64,000 nt of DNA from Acinetobacter pragensis (GTDB taxonomy: Bacteria; Pseudomonadota; Gammaproteobacteria; Pseudomonadales; Moraxellaceae). The stretch spans positions 1-64,000 of the forward strand of contig NZ_LUAW01000014.1 in the NCBI RefSeq assembly GCF_001605895.1. The letters run 5' to 3'. Of the stretch, positions 35,536 through 47,332 are shown piece after piece. Made by a program: the position numbers and the translations under genes. The notes beneath the pieces are model-generated. The model saw only the letters and a list, made by a program, of their open reading frames with translations. It was not told the origin of the DNA and did not search any database. Positions within the stretch are counted from its first letter, which is position 1, and each line of letters opens with the position of its first letter.

Positions 35536-36195
35536 TTATTTGTCAGCGCTTAAGGTGTCCAACAAATGCGGGCCAAGCTTATTTAAAATAATGCAGAACA
35601 ATTCAGCTGTTTTTTGGGTGTCGTAAAGCGCTGAATGCGCTTCTTTACCGTCAAATTCAATGCCCGCCTGAATGCAGGATTTTGCTAAAACGGTTTGACC
35701 AAACACCACTGCACTTAAAGTCACAGTATCAAAAACCGAAAAACTGTGGAACGGATTCTGGTTTTTCGTTCCAGTACGCGCAATGGCTGCCTGTACAAAA
35801 CCCAAATCAAAATGCGCATTGTGGCCAACCAAAACAGCATGGGTGCAGCCCTGCTGACGGCGTACTTCATTGACTGATTTAAAAATCCGCTTTAACGCAG
35901 ATTTTTCATCTTCAGCCATTGCCATACGCATTGGATTAAATGGGTCTATGCCAATAAAGTCCAATGATCTGCGGTCTAAGTTTGCACCTTCAAAAGGATT
36001 GATATGCGCATGATGCGCTTCACCTGGTACAAATTTTCCCTCTGCATCATACACAATAGGTATGGCTGCAATTTCCAATAATGCATCGGTCTGTGAATTA
36101 AAGCCTGCAGTTTCGACGTCGACAACGACCGGCAGGAATCCACGGAAACGCTGACCAATTACTGGTAGAGTTTCATCTGTCACACTTTTCTCCAT
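35536..36195 (-). CDS. rnt: Ribonuclease T
   Basis: A 219-residue DEDDh exoribonuclease that trims tRNA CCA ends and other 3' ends. Exo motifs are VVDVETAGF (residues ~24-32), [12 protein letters not shown] and [15 protein letters not shown]. Basic, substrate-binding residues lie between them. Its 5' end overlaps the end of pyrC by 16 bp, implying co-transcription and translational coupling, with GGAG-type bases inside the pyrC 3' end. Length fits E. coli RNase T (~215). Confidence 0.94.
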   Translation of the reverse strand: MEKSVTDETLPVIGQRFRGFLPVVVDVETAGFNSQTDALLEIAAIPIVYDAEGKFVPGEAHHAHINPFEGANLDRRSLDFIGIDPFNPMRMAMAEDEKSALKRIFKSVNEVRRQQGCTHAVLVGHNAHFDLGFVQAAIARTGTKNQNPFHSFSVFDTVTLSAVVFGQTVLAKSCIQAGIEFDGKEAHSALYDTQKTAELFCIILNKLGPHLLDTLSADK

Positions 36196-37214
36196 TGAAT
36201 GGTTTTACCCGCATGCAGCGGAATAATCTGTTCACCATCCAAATAGTCTAAACTTTCAGGAATCACTTGATCTTCTTTTACCAATGTAATGGTATTGGTA
36301 TTGCGCGGCAGGCCATAGAAGTCTGCGCCAAAGTGGCTGGCAAAACCTTCTAAGCGGTCAATTTTACCGACTTGATCAAATGCTTGAGCATACAGCTCAA
36401 TTGCGGTAGGAGCACTATAGCACCCTGCACAGCCGCATGCATTTTCTTTAGCATTTTTTGAGTGCGGCGCGCTGTCCGTCCCTAAGAAAAATTTAGGGCT
36501 GCCGCTGGTGGCGACTTCAAGCAAAGTTTGCTGATGTGTTTGACGCTTTAAAATCGGCAGGCAGTAGAAATGCGGCTTTACACCGCCTACCAGCATGTCA
36601 TTGCGGTTAAATAATAAGTGCTGCGGGGTAATGGTGGCCGCCACATTGCGGTCATGCTCCAAGACAAAATGCGCAGCTTCACTGGTGGTAATGTGCTCTA
36701 AAACCAACTTCAATTTTGGAAACTGCTTCAGCAGCGGAGAAAGCACTTCATCCAGGAAACGCTTTTCACGGTCAAAAATATCGACATGGTTATGCGTCAC
36801 TTCACCATGCAATAACAGCGGAACCTGGTGTTCTTCCATTTGTTCAATGACGCCGTATACTTTACTGATGTCACTGACACCACTGTCTGAATTTGTCGTT
36901 GCGCCGGCTGGATACAGTTTAATGGCATTGACGTGCTCAGATTGCTTGATTTTCAGCACTTCGCTTGGGGCCGTATTATTTGTGAAATACAGTACCATGC
37001 GGGGGTCAAAATGAACGCCTTCAGGCACATGCGCCATAATGCGTTCACGATAAGCATTTGCTTCTTCTACCGTTTTTACAGGCGGAACTAAGTTTGGCAT
37101 GCAGATAGCGCGGGCAAATTGCTTCGCTAAATCAGGAACTGTACGCTTTAATGCTAGGCCGTCACGCAAATGGGCATGCCAGTCGTCTGGCTGAAGAATA
37201 GTAATCGAGTTCAA
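36180..37214 (-). CDS. pyrC: Dihydroorotase
   Basis: A 344-residue class II dihydroorotase of pyrimidine biosynthesis, converting carbamoyl-aspartate to dihydroorotate. The zinc-binding HAHLRDG (residues ~13-19), the carboxylated-Lys strand [22 protein letters not shown] and LEHITT match the family. GTDSAPHS carries the catalytic Asp. The start appears to be TTG, because no ATG or GTG occurs in frame for at least 13 codons upstream and the protein starts right at ILQPDDW as expected. It precedes rnt in one transcript. Confidence 0.95.
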   Translation of the reverse strand: MNSITILQPDDWHAHLRDGLALKRTVPDLAKQFARAICMPNLVPPVKTVEEANAYRERIMAHVPEGVHFDPRMVLYFTNNTAPSEVLKIKQSEHVNAIKLYPAGATTNSDSGVSDISKVYGVIEQMEEHQVPLLLHGEVTHNHVDIFDREKRFLDEVLSPLLKQFPKLKLVLEHITTSEAAHFVLEHDRNVAATITPQHLLFNRNDMLVGGVKPHFYCLPILKRQTHQQTLLEVATSGSPKFFLGTDSAPHSKNAKENACGCAGCYSAPTAIELYAQAFDQVGKIDRLEGFASHFGADFYGLPRNTNTITLVKEDQVIPESLDYLDGEQIIPLHAGKTIQWRKV

Positions 37215-37366
37215 GGCAATTTCAAACTTGCAAATAAAATAGATGATAATGCAAAAAGTGTGAAAATGGTAACGTGTTTTAAAGACAAATGGCGCGGGCC
37301 AGATAAATAATCTGAAAAAAATGTGTTATTTTAAAGGCACTAAAATAATTAAATAAATCGTTGGCA

Positions 37367-38623
37367 ATGGAATACAAGTATAATCTTGCAAAATTGCAAT
37401 ATGATAAAGAAAAATTAGAAGAATTGATTGCACGCCAAAGCCGCCGTGTGGGGCAGGCATTTCCCAAAAAGCTGGAAACTCAATTTTGGACCCTGAATTT
37501 AGACCGCGCCCGGGACAACATTAATCAATATGTCTGGATAGGCGTTTTAACCTATTTTATTTTAACGTTGCTGATGATTCCCGGCGATTACTGGATCATC
37601 GAAGATGCTTTTTTTGCGCATGATTTTACGCACTGTTTAGCCGGTTTGGCGAATGGCGCTTTTTGCCTGCTGACCCTATATGTTTTTGCGCACTATAAAC
37701 AGTTGAATCTTTATTTTCCCTATGCTGCTATGGCCGTCGTGTTTTGGTCAGTGATTTCAATGACGTGGCTGACCATCACGGTCTATACGCCCGCATTAAA
37801 GCTTCAAGCGATGATGATCATCTGCATGATTTATATCTTGGGCTATATACTGACTGGGGTGAAACCCGCTCATATGCTGATGACTGGACTCACGGCCGCA
37901 ATTGTCACTTTGCTGATGCTGTTTTCACTGCATGTCAAATTTGATGCCATGGTGATTGGGCGTGTACTGATCGGCAGCTGCGTACTGGGCTTTGCAATCA
38001 GTAAAATGCTGTGCGCGCGGGAGCGGATGATTTTTCTGAGTATGAAGCGTGCGGATATCAGTGAAAAAATTCACCGTATACATACAGCAGAATTGCTGCA
38101 CCTAAGCCAGCATGATGAGCTGACGAAAATTTCCAACCGCCGTACTTTTGATGAAATGCTGGATACCTGCTATGAACAGGCGAAGCGGGATGAAAGCGCG
38201 CTATCCATTCTATTTATCGATGTCGATCATTTTAAAAATTACAATGATTTTTACGGGCATCAAAAGGGCGATGATGTGATTTCATCTATTGCGAAAAGCA
38301 TTAAGAATGCCATCCGCCATATGGATTTTGTGGCCCGTTATGGGGGAGAAGAATTTGTAGTGCTGCTGCCGGAAACTGATGCGCATGGCGCCTATGCTGT
38401 TGCATCCAATATTTATAAAGCCATTGACCGTTTGGAAATCCCGCATGAAAAATCGTTGGTATCCAGGCATGTGACCATCAGTTTGGGCATTACGGTATTC
38501 CGCGGTGAGGAACTGTCTAAAGAAGACTTGCTGTCCATTGCGGATCAAGCGCTGTACCGCGCCAAACAGTTAGGCCGCAACCAAATTTATTATCAATCTA
38601 TCCGTTCTGCACAAGTGGCTTAA
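37367..38623 (+). CDS. Membrane-anchored diguanylate cyclase (GGDEF)
   Basis: A ~418-residue protein. The N-terminal cytoplasmic helix is followed by about six membrane helices from residue ~60 to ~215 (a MASE-like sensor). A short coiled coil precedes a GGDEF domain with the intact active-site motif GGEEF. Five residues before it, RHMD fits the RxxD inhibitory site, so product feedback is likely. FIDVDHFKNYNDFYGHQ is the metal-binding strand. It makes cyclic-di-GMP. The ATG is preferred over a TTG two codons upstream. It is monocistronic and divergent from pyrC. Confidence 0.92.
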   Translation: MEYKYNLAKLQYDKEKLEELIARQSRRVGQAFPKKLETQFWTLNLDRARDNINQYVWIGVLTYFILTLLMIPGDYWIIEDAFFAHDFTHCLAGLANGAFCLLTLYVFAHYKQLNLYFPYAAMAVVFWSVISMTWLTITVYTPALKLQAMMIICMIYILGYILTGVKPAHMLMTGLTAAIVTLLMLFSLHVKFDAMVIGRVLIGSCVLGFAISKMLCARERMIFLSMKRADISEKIHRIHTAELLHLSQHDELTKISNRRTFDEMLDTCYEQAKRDESALSILFIDVDHFKNYNDFYGHQKGDDVISSIAKSIKNAIRHMDFVARYGGEEFVVLLPETDAHGAYAVASNIYKAIDRLEIPHEKSLVSRHVTISLGITVFRGEELSKEDLLSIADQALYRAKQLGRNQIYYQSIRSAQVA

Positions 38624-38747
38624 ACATTAAGTTGCCGAGCCTTATTCAAATTATTTGAACAGTTTTGGTCAATATTGGCTTTGGCTTGTCAGGTGAATTA
38701 TCTGTATCTTGATGTTTTTTATTATGAGATATTAAAAAATTAGACAT

Positions 38748-38775
38748 AAAAAAACCGCTCAAATGAGCGGTTTTT
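38748..38775 (-). terminator. Terminator of argG
   Basis: A 10-bp stem AAAACCGCTC/GAGCGGTTTT with loop AAAT has A- and T-runs on either side, so it works in both directions. Confidence 0.85.
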
Positions 38776-38792
38776 GAAGATAAAACAAATGA

Positions 38793-40491
<1,699 letters not shown>

Positions 40492-41343
40492 TTATAGCTG
40501 ATCATTCAAACCTACAAACTGCTTTTCTATTGGCGTAAATACATGATCATTTCGTGCAATCAGATACAAGCCGATGTTGCGGTATTGTTCAGGGATTTCC
40601 ATATAGTATTGAATATTGAATTTCTCAATCAATGATTTGGCAATCATAGAAATACCCATGCCAAGCTGTGTAAATTGAATCAGCGCTTCATGGTCAAAAA
40701 TATGGGTAATTTCACCTTTTTGAATCTGATAGTCTGAACACATTTGATCCAAAGTTGTGGAGTAACAGCATTGCTCTGAAGCAAGGAGAACATTTTGCTG
40801 ATGCATGCAATCGGCAATGTTGTCATGGTTAATGATATTTTTTCCAATCAGTACCAAATGGTCATCCGCTTTGTGAATGTATTGCAGATTTTTGTGTTTC
40901 GGATGTCCAAGCACATAGGCGATATCTAAATTTCCCTGCAGTATTTCATCTTCAATAAAGCCTGTTGCCCCAGTTTTCATGGTGATTGAAAGTTCTGGAT
41001 AGGTTTCGTAAAGCTGGCTAAAAGAGGGGTAAAAACGCATGCCGCCTAAGCTGGTATTGGTGCCAAAACGTAAATATTTTTCTTGCTGATAAATTTTATG
41101 TTCAGTTTCTTCCCAAGTAAACATCATTTTTTTGTATTGCTGATAAAGATTGATGCCTGACTCAGTCAGTTCTACGCCTTTAGGCTTGCGAATAAAAAGC
41201 TGACGGTCATAGTGATTTTCAATTTTTTTGATTTTAGCCGTCATATTGGATTGCAAGTAATTGAGCTTATGCGCGGCAGCGGTAATGCTTTTAAGCTCTG
41301 CTACGGTCACAAATGATTTGATATCACTCATATCGATATTCAT
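40492..41343 (-). CDS. LysR-family transcriptional regulator
   Basis: A 283-residue protein. The winged helix-turn-helix is SFVTVAELKSITAAAHKLNYLQSNMTAKIKKIE (given in part; residues ~10-42), and a two-lobed ligand-binding domain covers residues ~90-283. The ribosome-binding site is GAGGA 6 bp before ATG. It diverges from the DMT transporter gene 150 bp away, the usual arrangement of a LysR regulator with its target. Effector is unknown. Confidence 0.9.
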   Translation of the reverse strand: MNIDMSDIKSFVTVAELKSITAAAHKLNYLQSNMTAKIKKIENHYDRQLFIRKPKGVELTESGINLYQQYKKMMFTWEETEHKIYQQEKYLRFGTNTSLGGMRFYPSFSQLYETYPELSITMKTGATGFIEDEILQGNLDIAYVLGHPKHKNLQYIHKADDHLVLIGKNIINHDNIADCMHQQNVLLASEQCCYSTTLDQMCSDYQIQKGEITHIFDHEALIQFTQLGMGISMIAKSLIEKFNIQYYMEIPEQYRNIGLYLIARNDHVFTPIEKQFVGLNDQL

Positions 41344-41493
41344 TTCGCATCCTCAAATATGGGCCTAGGCAGGTATCACCAATGATTAAACCAAGGCATC
41401 AAAAAAAATGATGTATAGATTAAAATATAACATTATTCATGATGTCATTTATTATTTACACTACCCGAACTTTCCATCTGTTGAGTACAGCTA

Positions 41494-42411
41494 ATGAATA
41501 TTAAAGTTGTGAGCGCCATTGCTTTGCTCTGTCTGGTGTGGGGATCTCTATGGGGCTTGGTCAAGCACAGCCTGCAAATTTTTCCGCCATTTTTATTTAT
41601 TTCAATGCGTTTGATTTTGGCGGCATTGACACTCATTGCTGTACAGCTGCTGCTGAAAAAATCTGTGCTGCCTGCTCAAGGGGAATGGAAAAAGCTGATT
41701 ATTTCCAGTTTGATGATCTGCATCGGCTTTTATGCGACGCAGACATTTGCCATGCAATTTGTAGATTCAGGCTTATCTGCTGTTCTGGTATTTACCATGC
41801 CGATTTTTATTGGCGTTTTGGCGCACTATATTTTGAAAGAGCGCTTAAATACGCAAAAAGTCATCGGGCTGCTGTGCGGGACATTAGGTTTAGCCGCTAT
41901 TCTGTGGTCGCAGCTGCACCACATGCATTTGAATTTGGCGTTAATCGGTCAAGGTTTTTTGATTCTGTCCGGTTTTTTCTGGGCCATGACAACGGTTTAC
42001 GTCAAAAAGAATTTTGCGGCCTATGACAAAATGAAGCTGACGATTTGGCAAATGCTGATTGGCGGTTTCATCATTTTAATTGGCGCTTTGGCATTTGAAC
42101 CCGTAGATTTTAAGGTGTGGCTCAATCCGCTGAATGACTCGATTCTGTTTTATATTGCGGTGATTGGGACAGGTTTTGCTTTTGCGTTATGGAATTGGAT
42201 TGTGAGTCAGGTTGATACTTTTGTCGCTTCAATTTCAGTGATGTGCATTCCAATACTAAGCTTGTTTTTTGGACATGTGCTGTGGCATGAACCGATCACA
42301 ATCAATATTCTGATTGGCGCTGCTTTTATTTGCGCCGGCATTATTTTGAGTTCATTGAATTTTGCATCAAAGCAAAATATTCAGCGCGCCATAATGGAAA
42401 ATCGGTATTAA
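41494..42411 (+). CDS. DMT-superfamily (EamA) membrane transporter
   Basis: A 305-residue protein with ten membrane helices in two EamA repeats (residues ~5-140 and 150-292). It starts with the usual LLCLVWGSLWGLVK helix. The FDAKFFR-like substrate motifs cannot be read. Relatives export amino acids or other metabolites. It diverges from the LysR gene, which probably controls it. It has no operon partner: the next gene starts 112 bp later. Confidence 0.87.
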   Translation: MNIKVVSAIALLCLVWGSLWGLVKHSLQIFPPFLFISMRLILAALTLIAVQLLLKKSVLPAQGEWKKLIISSLMICIGFYATQTFAMQFVDSGLSAVLVFTMPIFIGVLAHYILKERLNTQKVIGLLCGTLGLAAILWSQLHHMHLNLALIGQGFLILSGFFWAMTTVYVKKNFAAYDKMKLTIWQMLIGGFIILIGALAFEPVDFKVWLNPLNDSILFYIAVIGTGFAFALWNWIVSQVDTFVASISVMCIPILSLFFGHVLWHEPITINILIGAAFICAGIILSSLNFASKQNIQRAIMENRY

Positions 42412-42523
42412 ATCGCAATACATTCACATTAGAAGTCTAAGTTGCTGATATATTGATATTGGCAACTTCTGAATATTTAAAAAAAGTTAAGTTAAAAACA
42501 CATTTTATTGGGGAATGCTCATT

Positions 42524-42877
42524 ATGGTCATGAATCATTTACCGCCGTTATATCCGCATCAAAAAAGCAAGAACGAAACCTTAAGCTTGGTGCATGGAAT
42601 CTATGCCGGGCTGCTGTTTTGCGCATTGGCTATTGTCTGGTATGTGGAATATCAGCAAAGCACCATTCCAATGATTGAATTGGCGGTATTAAGTGTGCTG
42701 ATGCTGCTCATGTTCGGCTTGAATGTGCTGGCTTGCATTAAAGTTAAAAAGGGGAACAATGCAGGGCTGATTTTGTCGCGGGTCATGGCGGTTCTCATGC
42801 TGCTGAGCTTTCCGATCGGAACGGTGCTGGGGCTGTTTTCTCTGTGGAAAACGTCAAAAAAACAATGGGAAAAATAA
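42524..42877 (+). CDS. Small three-helix membrane protein, unknown function
   Basis: A ~117-residue protein with a polar N terminus, then three membrane segments near residues 24-42, 49-70 and 84-105. It ends in a basic tail (KTSKKQWEK). I set the start at 42524, where GGGGA lies 9 bp upstream; an ATG at 42515 would be too close to that site. No motif is recognised. It lies downstream of the DMT transporter in the same direction. Confidence 0.68.
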   Translation: MVMNHLPPLYPHQKSKNETLSLVHGIYAGLLFCALAIVWYVEYQQSTIPMIELAVLSVLMLLMFGLNVLACIKVKKGNNAGLILSRVMAVLMLLSFPIGTVLGLFSLWKTSKKQWEK

Positions 42878-43249
42878 ACGGGATATTCTGTTTTTATATG
42901 GATTAATGTGTAGATCAATGCTGAAGCTTAAGAAATGCCGTAGTTAAATGATTCAGCACATCATATATTGCATAGAAAATCAGTATTTCAAATTTTCAGG
43001 GCAGGCGCTTTAAGCGATGATTTGAGCGACGATGGAATTGGCCGAAAATTCATGCAGCCGCTGCGGTTTATTGTGCCGATGTGTTTGATAGGTACCTGCT
43101 TAAATGCTTGTTTTAGACTAAAGTATAAGACCTGTAGCTTGAGAAACTGCTGTTCCAATGAAAAATATTAAAAATGAAAGATTTATATAATTTGATCTGT
43201 TTTCCCCGCAGCCTAAAATTGGCACTAAAACTCCGTTTTGAATGATAAT
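42878..43249. other. Intergenic region before the lactate operator
   Basis: No gene is supported in this 372-bp stretch. A 67-codon frame at 42968-43171 starts at TTG without a ribosome-binding site and has no recognisable feature. Composition shifts from mixed to A/T-rich towards the lactate promoter. Confidence 0.5.
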
Positions 43250-43264
43250 ATTGGTATGACCAAT
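43250..43264. promoter_or_regulatory. GntR/LldR-type operator O1
   Basis: ATTGGTATGACCAAT is a perfect palindrome of the TGGTnnnACCA class bound by FadR-subfamily GntR regulators such as LldR and PdhR. It lies about 180 bp upstream of lldP. Confidence 0.78.
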
Positions 43265-43352
43265 TTTAATTCATTAATTAATAATTGATCTTTAAATCAA
43301 CAGAAAGTACGATATTCTCTCTCAAAGAGATATATTTTTTACTTAATTGATT

Positions 43353-43367
43353 ATTGGTCATACCAAT
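43353..43367. promoter_or_regulatory. GntR/LldR-type operator O2
   Basis: ATTGGTCATACCAAT is the exact reverse complement of O1, centred 103 bp downstream and about 65 bp before lldP. Two operators flanking the promoter recall the O1/O2 pair of E. coli lldPRD, where looping by LldR is proposed. Confidence 0.8.
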
Positions 43368-43432
43368 TATCGTGTTATGCGATGGATGATCAGACCGGTT
43401 TGTGTTCTAGAAAGCATTTCAAGGAGATGACA

Positions 43433-45109
43433 ATGCTTCAGCAATGGCAACAGATTTATGACCCTATGGGGAACATTTGGCTTTCAAGCTTAATTGCCCT
43501 GATCCCGATTATTTTCTTCTTCTTGGCCTTGGCGGTTTTTCGCCTAAAAGGCAGTGTTGCAGGCACGATTACCGTAGTCTTAGCACTGCTGGTTTCCCTG
43601 TTTGCATATCAAATGCCGGCTGCTATGGCGTTTGCATCAATGATTTACGGTTTCTTTTATGGCCTCTGGCCGATTGCCTGGATCATTATCGGCGCGGTGT
43701 TTTTGTACAAGATTTCAGTGAAAACGGGCCAGTTTGATATTATCCGTTCTTCCATTTTGTCCATTACCGAAGATCAGCGCTTGCAGATGCTGCTGGTCGG
43801 CTTTGCTTTCGGCACCTTCTTAGAAGGCGCGGCTGGCTTCGGCGCACCGGTGGCCATTACCGCAGCGCTGCTGGTTGGTTTAGGCTTTAAGCCGTTGTAT
43901 GCAGCTGGACTTTGCTTGATTGTAAATACTGCACCTGTGGCATTTGGCGCAATGGGCATTCCAATTATTGTTGCAGGTCAGGTGTCCGGTGTAGACACCA
44001 TGGAAATCAGTCAAATGGTGGGCCGTCAGCTGCCGTTTATGGTGCCGATTGTACTGTTCTGGATTATGGCCATTATGGATGGCTGGCGCGGTGTAAAAGA
44101 AACTTGGCCTGCTGTTATTGTCGGTGCTGGTTCTTTTTCGATTGCGCAGTATTTAACGTCGAACTTTGTTGGGCCTGAATTGCCTGATATTACCGCGGCG
44201 ATTGCATCTTTAGTGTCATTGACCATTTTATTGAAATTTTGGAAACCCAAGCATATTTTCCGTTTTTCAAATGAAGATGCAAGTCTGGATCAATCGGCTG
44301 CCCAAGAGCTTGAGGCTCAAAAGCAGAAGAAGTACAGCCTAGGCCAAATTGCCAAAGCATGGTCACCATTTGCGATATTGACAGCAATGGTAACGGTCTG
44401 GAGCATCAAGCCTTTTAAAGATTTATTTGCAAAAGACGGTGCATTAAGTGATTTAGTCATTTCAATTAAAGTGCCGTATTTGCATCAGCTTGTGCAGAAG
44501 CTTCCGCCGGTCGTTCCAGACATCAAAGACTATGATGCCATTTATAAATTTGACTGGATATCAGCAACAGGTACAGCCATTTTTATTGCCGCTGTCATCA
44601 CGATTTTCTTTTTAAAAATGAAACCGAAAGAGGCAGTGGTTACTTTCGGTGAAACACTGAATGAATTGAAAGTGCCTATTTATTCGATTGGCATGGTGCT
44701 GGCATTTGCTTTCATCGCAAACTATTCAGGCATGTCTGCCACTTTGGCGCTGGCATTGGCGCATACCGGAAAGGCATTTACTTTCTTCTCGCCATTCTTA
44801 GGCTGGTTAGGCGTATTCCTGACAGGTTCAGATACCTCTGCAAATGCGCTGTTCTCTGCATTGCAGGCGACAACGGCGCAGCAAATCGGGGTGCCGGAAG
44901 TCTTGCTTGTGGCGGCCAATACCAGCGGCGGTGTAACAGGAAAAATGATTTCTCCTCAGTCGATTGCGATTGCATGCGCAGCCGTAGGTTTGGTGGGTAA
45001 AGAATCTGATTTGTTCCGTTTTACAGTAAAACACAGTATAACGTTCACAATCATGATGGGCATTATGATTACCTTACAAGCCTATGTGTTCCCATGGATG
45101 ATTCCGTAA
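43433..45109 (+). CDS. lldP: L-lactate permease
   Basis: A 558-residue transporter closely matching E. coli LldP throughout: [20 protein letters not shown] at the N terminus, [47 protein letters not shown] and [14 protein letters not shown]. It has about 12-14 membrane helices and takes up L-lactate, D-lactate and glycolate with protons. The start at 43433 has AAGGAG 6 bp upstream. A frame start at 43382 would add 17 residues not found in relatives. It is the first gene of the lld operon. Confidence 0.97.
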   Translation: MLQQWQQIYDPMGNIWLSSLIALIPIIFFFLALAVFRLKGSVAGTITVVLALLVSLFAYQMPAAMAFASMIYGFFYGLWPIAWIIIGAVFLYKISVKTGQFDIIRSSILSITEDQRLQMLLVGFAFGTFLEGAAGFGAPVAITAALLVGLGFKPLYAAGLCLIVNTAPVAFGAMGIPIIVAGQVSGVDTMEISQMVGRQLPFMVPIVLFWIMAIMDGWRGVKETWPAVIVGAGSFSIAQYLTSNFVGPELPDITAAIASLVSLTILLKFWKPKHIFRFSNEDASLDQSAAQELEAQKQKKYSLGQIAKAWSPFAILTAMVTVWSIKPFKDLFAKDGALSDLVISIKVPYLHQLVQKLPPVVPDIKDYDAIYKFDWISATGTAIFIAAVITIFFLKMKPKEAVVTFGETLNELKVPIYSIGMVLAFAFIANYSGMSATLALALAHTGKAFTFFSPFLGWLGVFLTGSDTSANALFSALQATTAQQIGVPEVLLVAANTSGGVTGKMISPQSIAIACAAVGLVGKESDLFRFTVKHSITFTIMMGIMITLQAYVFPWMIP

Positions 45110-45135
45110 TGCGGGATCAATGAAAAAGTAGAGAA

Positions 45136-45885
45136 ATGCAGATGAAAGTCTCCGATCAAGCCGTACAGCAGCTTCGCATACTGATTGCACAGAGCAATAT
45201 GCAGATTGGAGACCGTTTGCCTGCAGAACGTAAATTATGTGAACAGCTTGGAATTTCCCGCTCTTCGCTGCGTGAGGCGATACAGCATTTGGTCAGCACC
45301 GGAATGCTGGTGAGCAAAGCCGGGTCGGGGAGCTTTCTGCAGCAGTTGCCTGACAGCTGGTCAAATCATCAAATTGTAGAGCCGCTGAGCAATTTGATTG
45401 ATCAGGATCCTGCTTACCGTTTTGACGTGCAGGAAGCACGCAGTATTTTGGAAGGCGGAACAGCGTGGTATGCCGCACAGCGGGCAACACCTGAAGACTT
45501 GGTAAATATTCGTCAGTACTATGAGCAGATTTCTTATTATCAGTCGATTGGGGATGATACTCAGGCATCCATGGCGGATGCAAAGTTTCATTTGGCCATT
45601 GCTGAAGCCTCACATAATTTAGTGTTAATACAAATGATGCGCAGCTTGTTTGACTTGCTGAAATTTAACGTCGTCTTAGGCCGCCGTAAAGTCTATACAG
45701 ACGCGCACCGTTTTGATCAATTGCGTGATCAGCATTTTCAAGTGATGGATGCAATTGAACGCCGTGATCCGGACGCTGCCCGAAACGCAGTGTGCGGACA
45801 TATTGAGTTTGTAGTTCAACAGGTGCGCTTGATTGATGAAGAAGAAGCTCGTCGACAGCGTGCCAGTAGATTAAACAGGATATAG
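45136..45885 (+). CDS. lldR: Lactate-responsive regulator LldR (GntR/FadR subfamily)
   Basis: A 249-residue regulator. The N-terminal winged helix-turn-helix ([26 protein letters not shown]) is the GntR hallmark. The C-terminal all-helical FCD domain carries a metal/ligand site with D, H, H and H ([35 protein letters not shown]). It should bind the two operators before lldP and be released by lactate. It lies 26 bp after lldP and its stop is 2 bp before lldD, so it is co-transcribed. Confidence 0.94.
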   Translation: MQMKVSDQAVQQLRILIAQSNMQIGDRLPAERKLCEQLGISRSSLREAIQHLVSTGMLVSKAGSGSFLQQLPDSWSNHQIVEPLSNLIDQDPAYRFDVQEARSILEGGTAWYAAQRATPEDLVNIRQYYEQISYYQSIGDDTQASMADAKFHLAIAEASHNLVLIQMMRSLFDLLKFNVVLGRRKVYTDAHRFDQLRDQHFQVMDAIERRDPDAARNAVCGHIEFVVQQVRLIDEEEARRQRASRLNRI

Positions 45886-45887
45886 CC

Positions 45888-47039
45888 ATGATTATTTCTT
45901 CTGCAAATGACTATCGTGAAGCCGCACGACGTCGTTTACCGCCTTTTCTTTTTCACTATATTGATGGCGGCGCATACGCGGAATACACATTGAAACGTAA
46001 TGTGGAAGATTTATCGAAAATTGCGTTAAGGCAGCGTGTACTGAATGATATGTCGCAGCTGAGTTTAGAAACCAAGCTGTTTGATGAAACTTTATCGATG
46101 CCTGTCGCTTTATCGCCAGTGGGCTTAACGGGCATGTATGCGCGGCGCGGTGAAGTTCAGGCTGCTGTCGCGGCTGACAAAAAAGGCATTCCTTTTACGT
46201 TGTCGACAGTGTCTGTGTGCCCCATTGAAGAGGTTGCGCCTGCAATCAACCGTCCAATGTGGTTCCAGCTGTATGTCTTGCGTGACCGCGGTTTTATGAA
46301 AAATGCTTTAGAGCGGGCTAAGGCGGCTGGCTGTTCAACGCTGGTCTTTACCGTGGATATGCCTGTGCCAGGCGCACGCTACCGTGATGCGCATTCAGGG
46401 ATGAGCGGGCCAAATGCAGCGATGCGCCGTTATGTGCAGTCTTGCATGCATCCGCACTGGGCTTGGAATGTCGGCTTATTGGGCCGTCCGCATGACTTAG
46501 GCAATATCTCTAAATATTTGGGCAAGCCAACCGGTTTGGAAGATTACATTGGCTGGCTGGGCAATAATTTTGACCCGTCCATTTCGTGGAAAGACCTTGA
46601 GTGGATCCGTGAGTTTTGGGATGGCCCGATGGTCATCAAAGGCATTCTAGACCCTGAAGACGCCAAAGATGCTGTACGTTTTGGCGCAGACGGCATTATT
46701 GTGTCCAATCATGGGGGTCGTCAGCTGGATGGTGTTTTATCTTCTGCGCGCGCTTTGCCTCCGATTGCTGATGCGGTGAAAGGCGAGATTAAAATTCTGG
46801 CAGATTCCGGTATTCGCAATGGGCTGGATGTTGTGCGCATGCTGGCTTTGGGAGCGGACACTTGCATGCTGGGCCGGGCATTTGTTTATGCATTGGGTGC
46901 AGCAGGCGGCGAAGGCGTTTCCAATCTGCTTGATCTGATTGATAAGGAAATGCGTGTAGCCATGACCTTGACTGGCGCAAAAACCATTGCTGACATTACT
47001 TCGGATTGTTTAGTGAAATTAGAGAAAGAGCTGGCTTAA
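45888..47039 (+). CDS. lldD: L-lactate dehydrogenase (quinone-dependent, FMN)
   Basis: A 383-residue FMN-dependent alpha-hydroxy-acid dehydrogenase that oxidises L-lactate to pyruvate and feeds the respiratory quinone pool. Family landmarks are [49 protein letters not shown] and the active-site [11 protein letters not shown] with its catalytic His. [17 protein letters not shown] binds the FMN phosphate. Length matches E. coli LldD (396) approximately. Its start follows lldR by 2 bp. Confidence 0.96.
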   Translation: MIISSANDYREAARRRLPPFLFHYIDGGAYAEYTLKRNVEDLSKIALRQRVLNDMSQLSLETKLFDETLSMPVALSPVGLTGMYARRGEVQAAVAADKKGIPFTLSTVSVCPIEEVAPAINRPMWFQLYVLRDRGFMKNALERAKAAGCSTLVFTVDMPVPGARYRDAHSGMSGPNAAMRRYVQSCMHPHWAWNVGLLGRPHDLGNISKYLGKPTGLEDYIGWLGNNFDPSISWKDLEWIREFWDGPMVIKGILDPEDAKDAVRFGADGIIVSNHGGRQLDGVLSSARALPPIADAVKGEIKILADSGIRNGLDVVRMLALGADTCMLGRAFVYALGAAGGEGVSNLLDLIDKEMRVAMTLTGAKTIADITSDCLVKLEKELA

Positions 47040-47094
47040 ATATTAATTTTGAATATTGAATTTGAGCCAATGCTTGAATTTAATACGTGTAAAC

Positions 47095-47192
47095 GTCATC
47101 CGTAACTGTTCGAGGCAGAGCTGCATATTTAATATTATGTTTCTGCGATGAAAATATTGATTCGATGGAATTTGACGAATTTTACGGATGAC
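47095..47192. repeat. Inverted repeat between lldD and dld
   Basis: GTCATCCGTAA (47095-47105) and TTACGGATGAC (47182-47192) are perfect reverse complements 76 bp apart. They could frame a long hairpin or a small palindromic element within the 293-bp lldD-dld gap. Confidence 0.5.
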
Positions 47193-47202
47193 AATGGTTT
47201 TG

Positions 47203-47228
47203 CCTGCTTTTTCCCAAAGAAAAGCAGG
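47203..47228. repeat. Hairpin beside the lldD-dld inverted repeat
   Basis: CCTGCTTTT and AAAAGCAGG form a 9-bp stem with an 8-nt loop, 10 bp after the right arm of the larger inverted repeat. It has no T-run after it, so it is not a typical terminator. Confidence 0.5.
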
Positions 47229-47332
47229 TCGAATCGAAGGCTAATTCCTAAATATATATAAGATTGAAAAGACTCCGCAGTAATGAATACCGTATTGATT
47301 AAGCACGGGAATTCATCAATAGGAAATGACAG

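Noticed and set aside
41538..42026. 162-codon frame in +1 relative to the DMT transporter
   Set aside because: It lies wholly inside the transporter gene, has a Cys- and Phe-rich unlikely composition, and lacks start signals.
42968..43171. 67-codon frame between the small membrane protein and lldP
   Set aside because: It starts at TTG without a ribosome-binding site, has no recognisable feature, and lies in the spacer before the lactate promoter.
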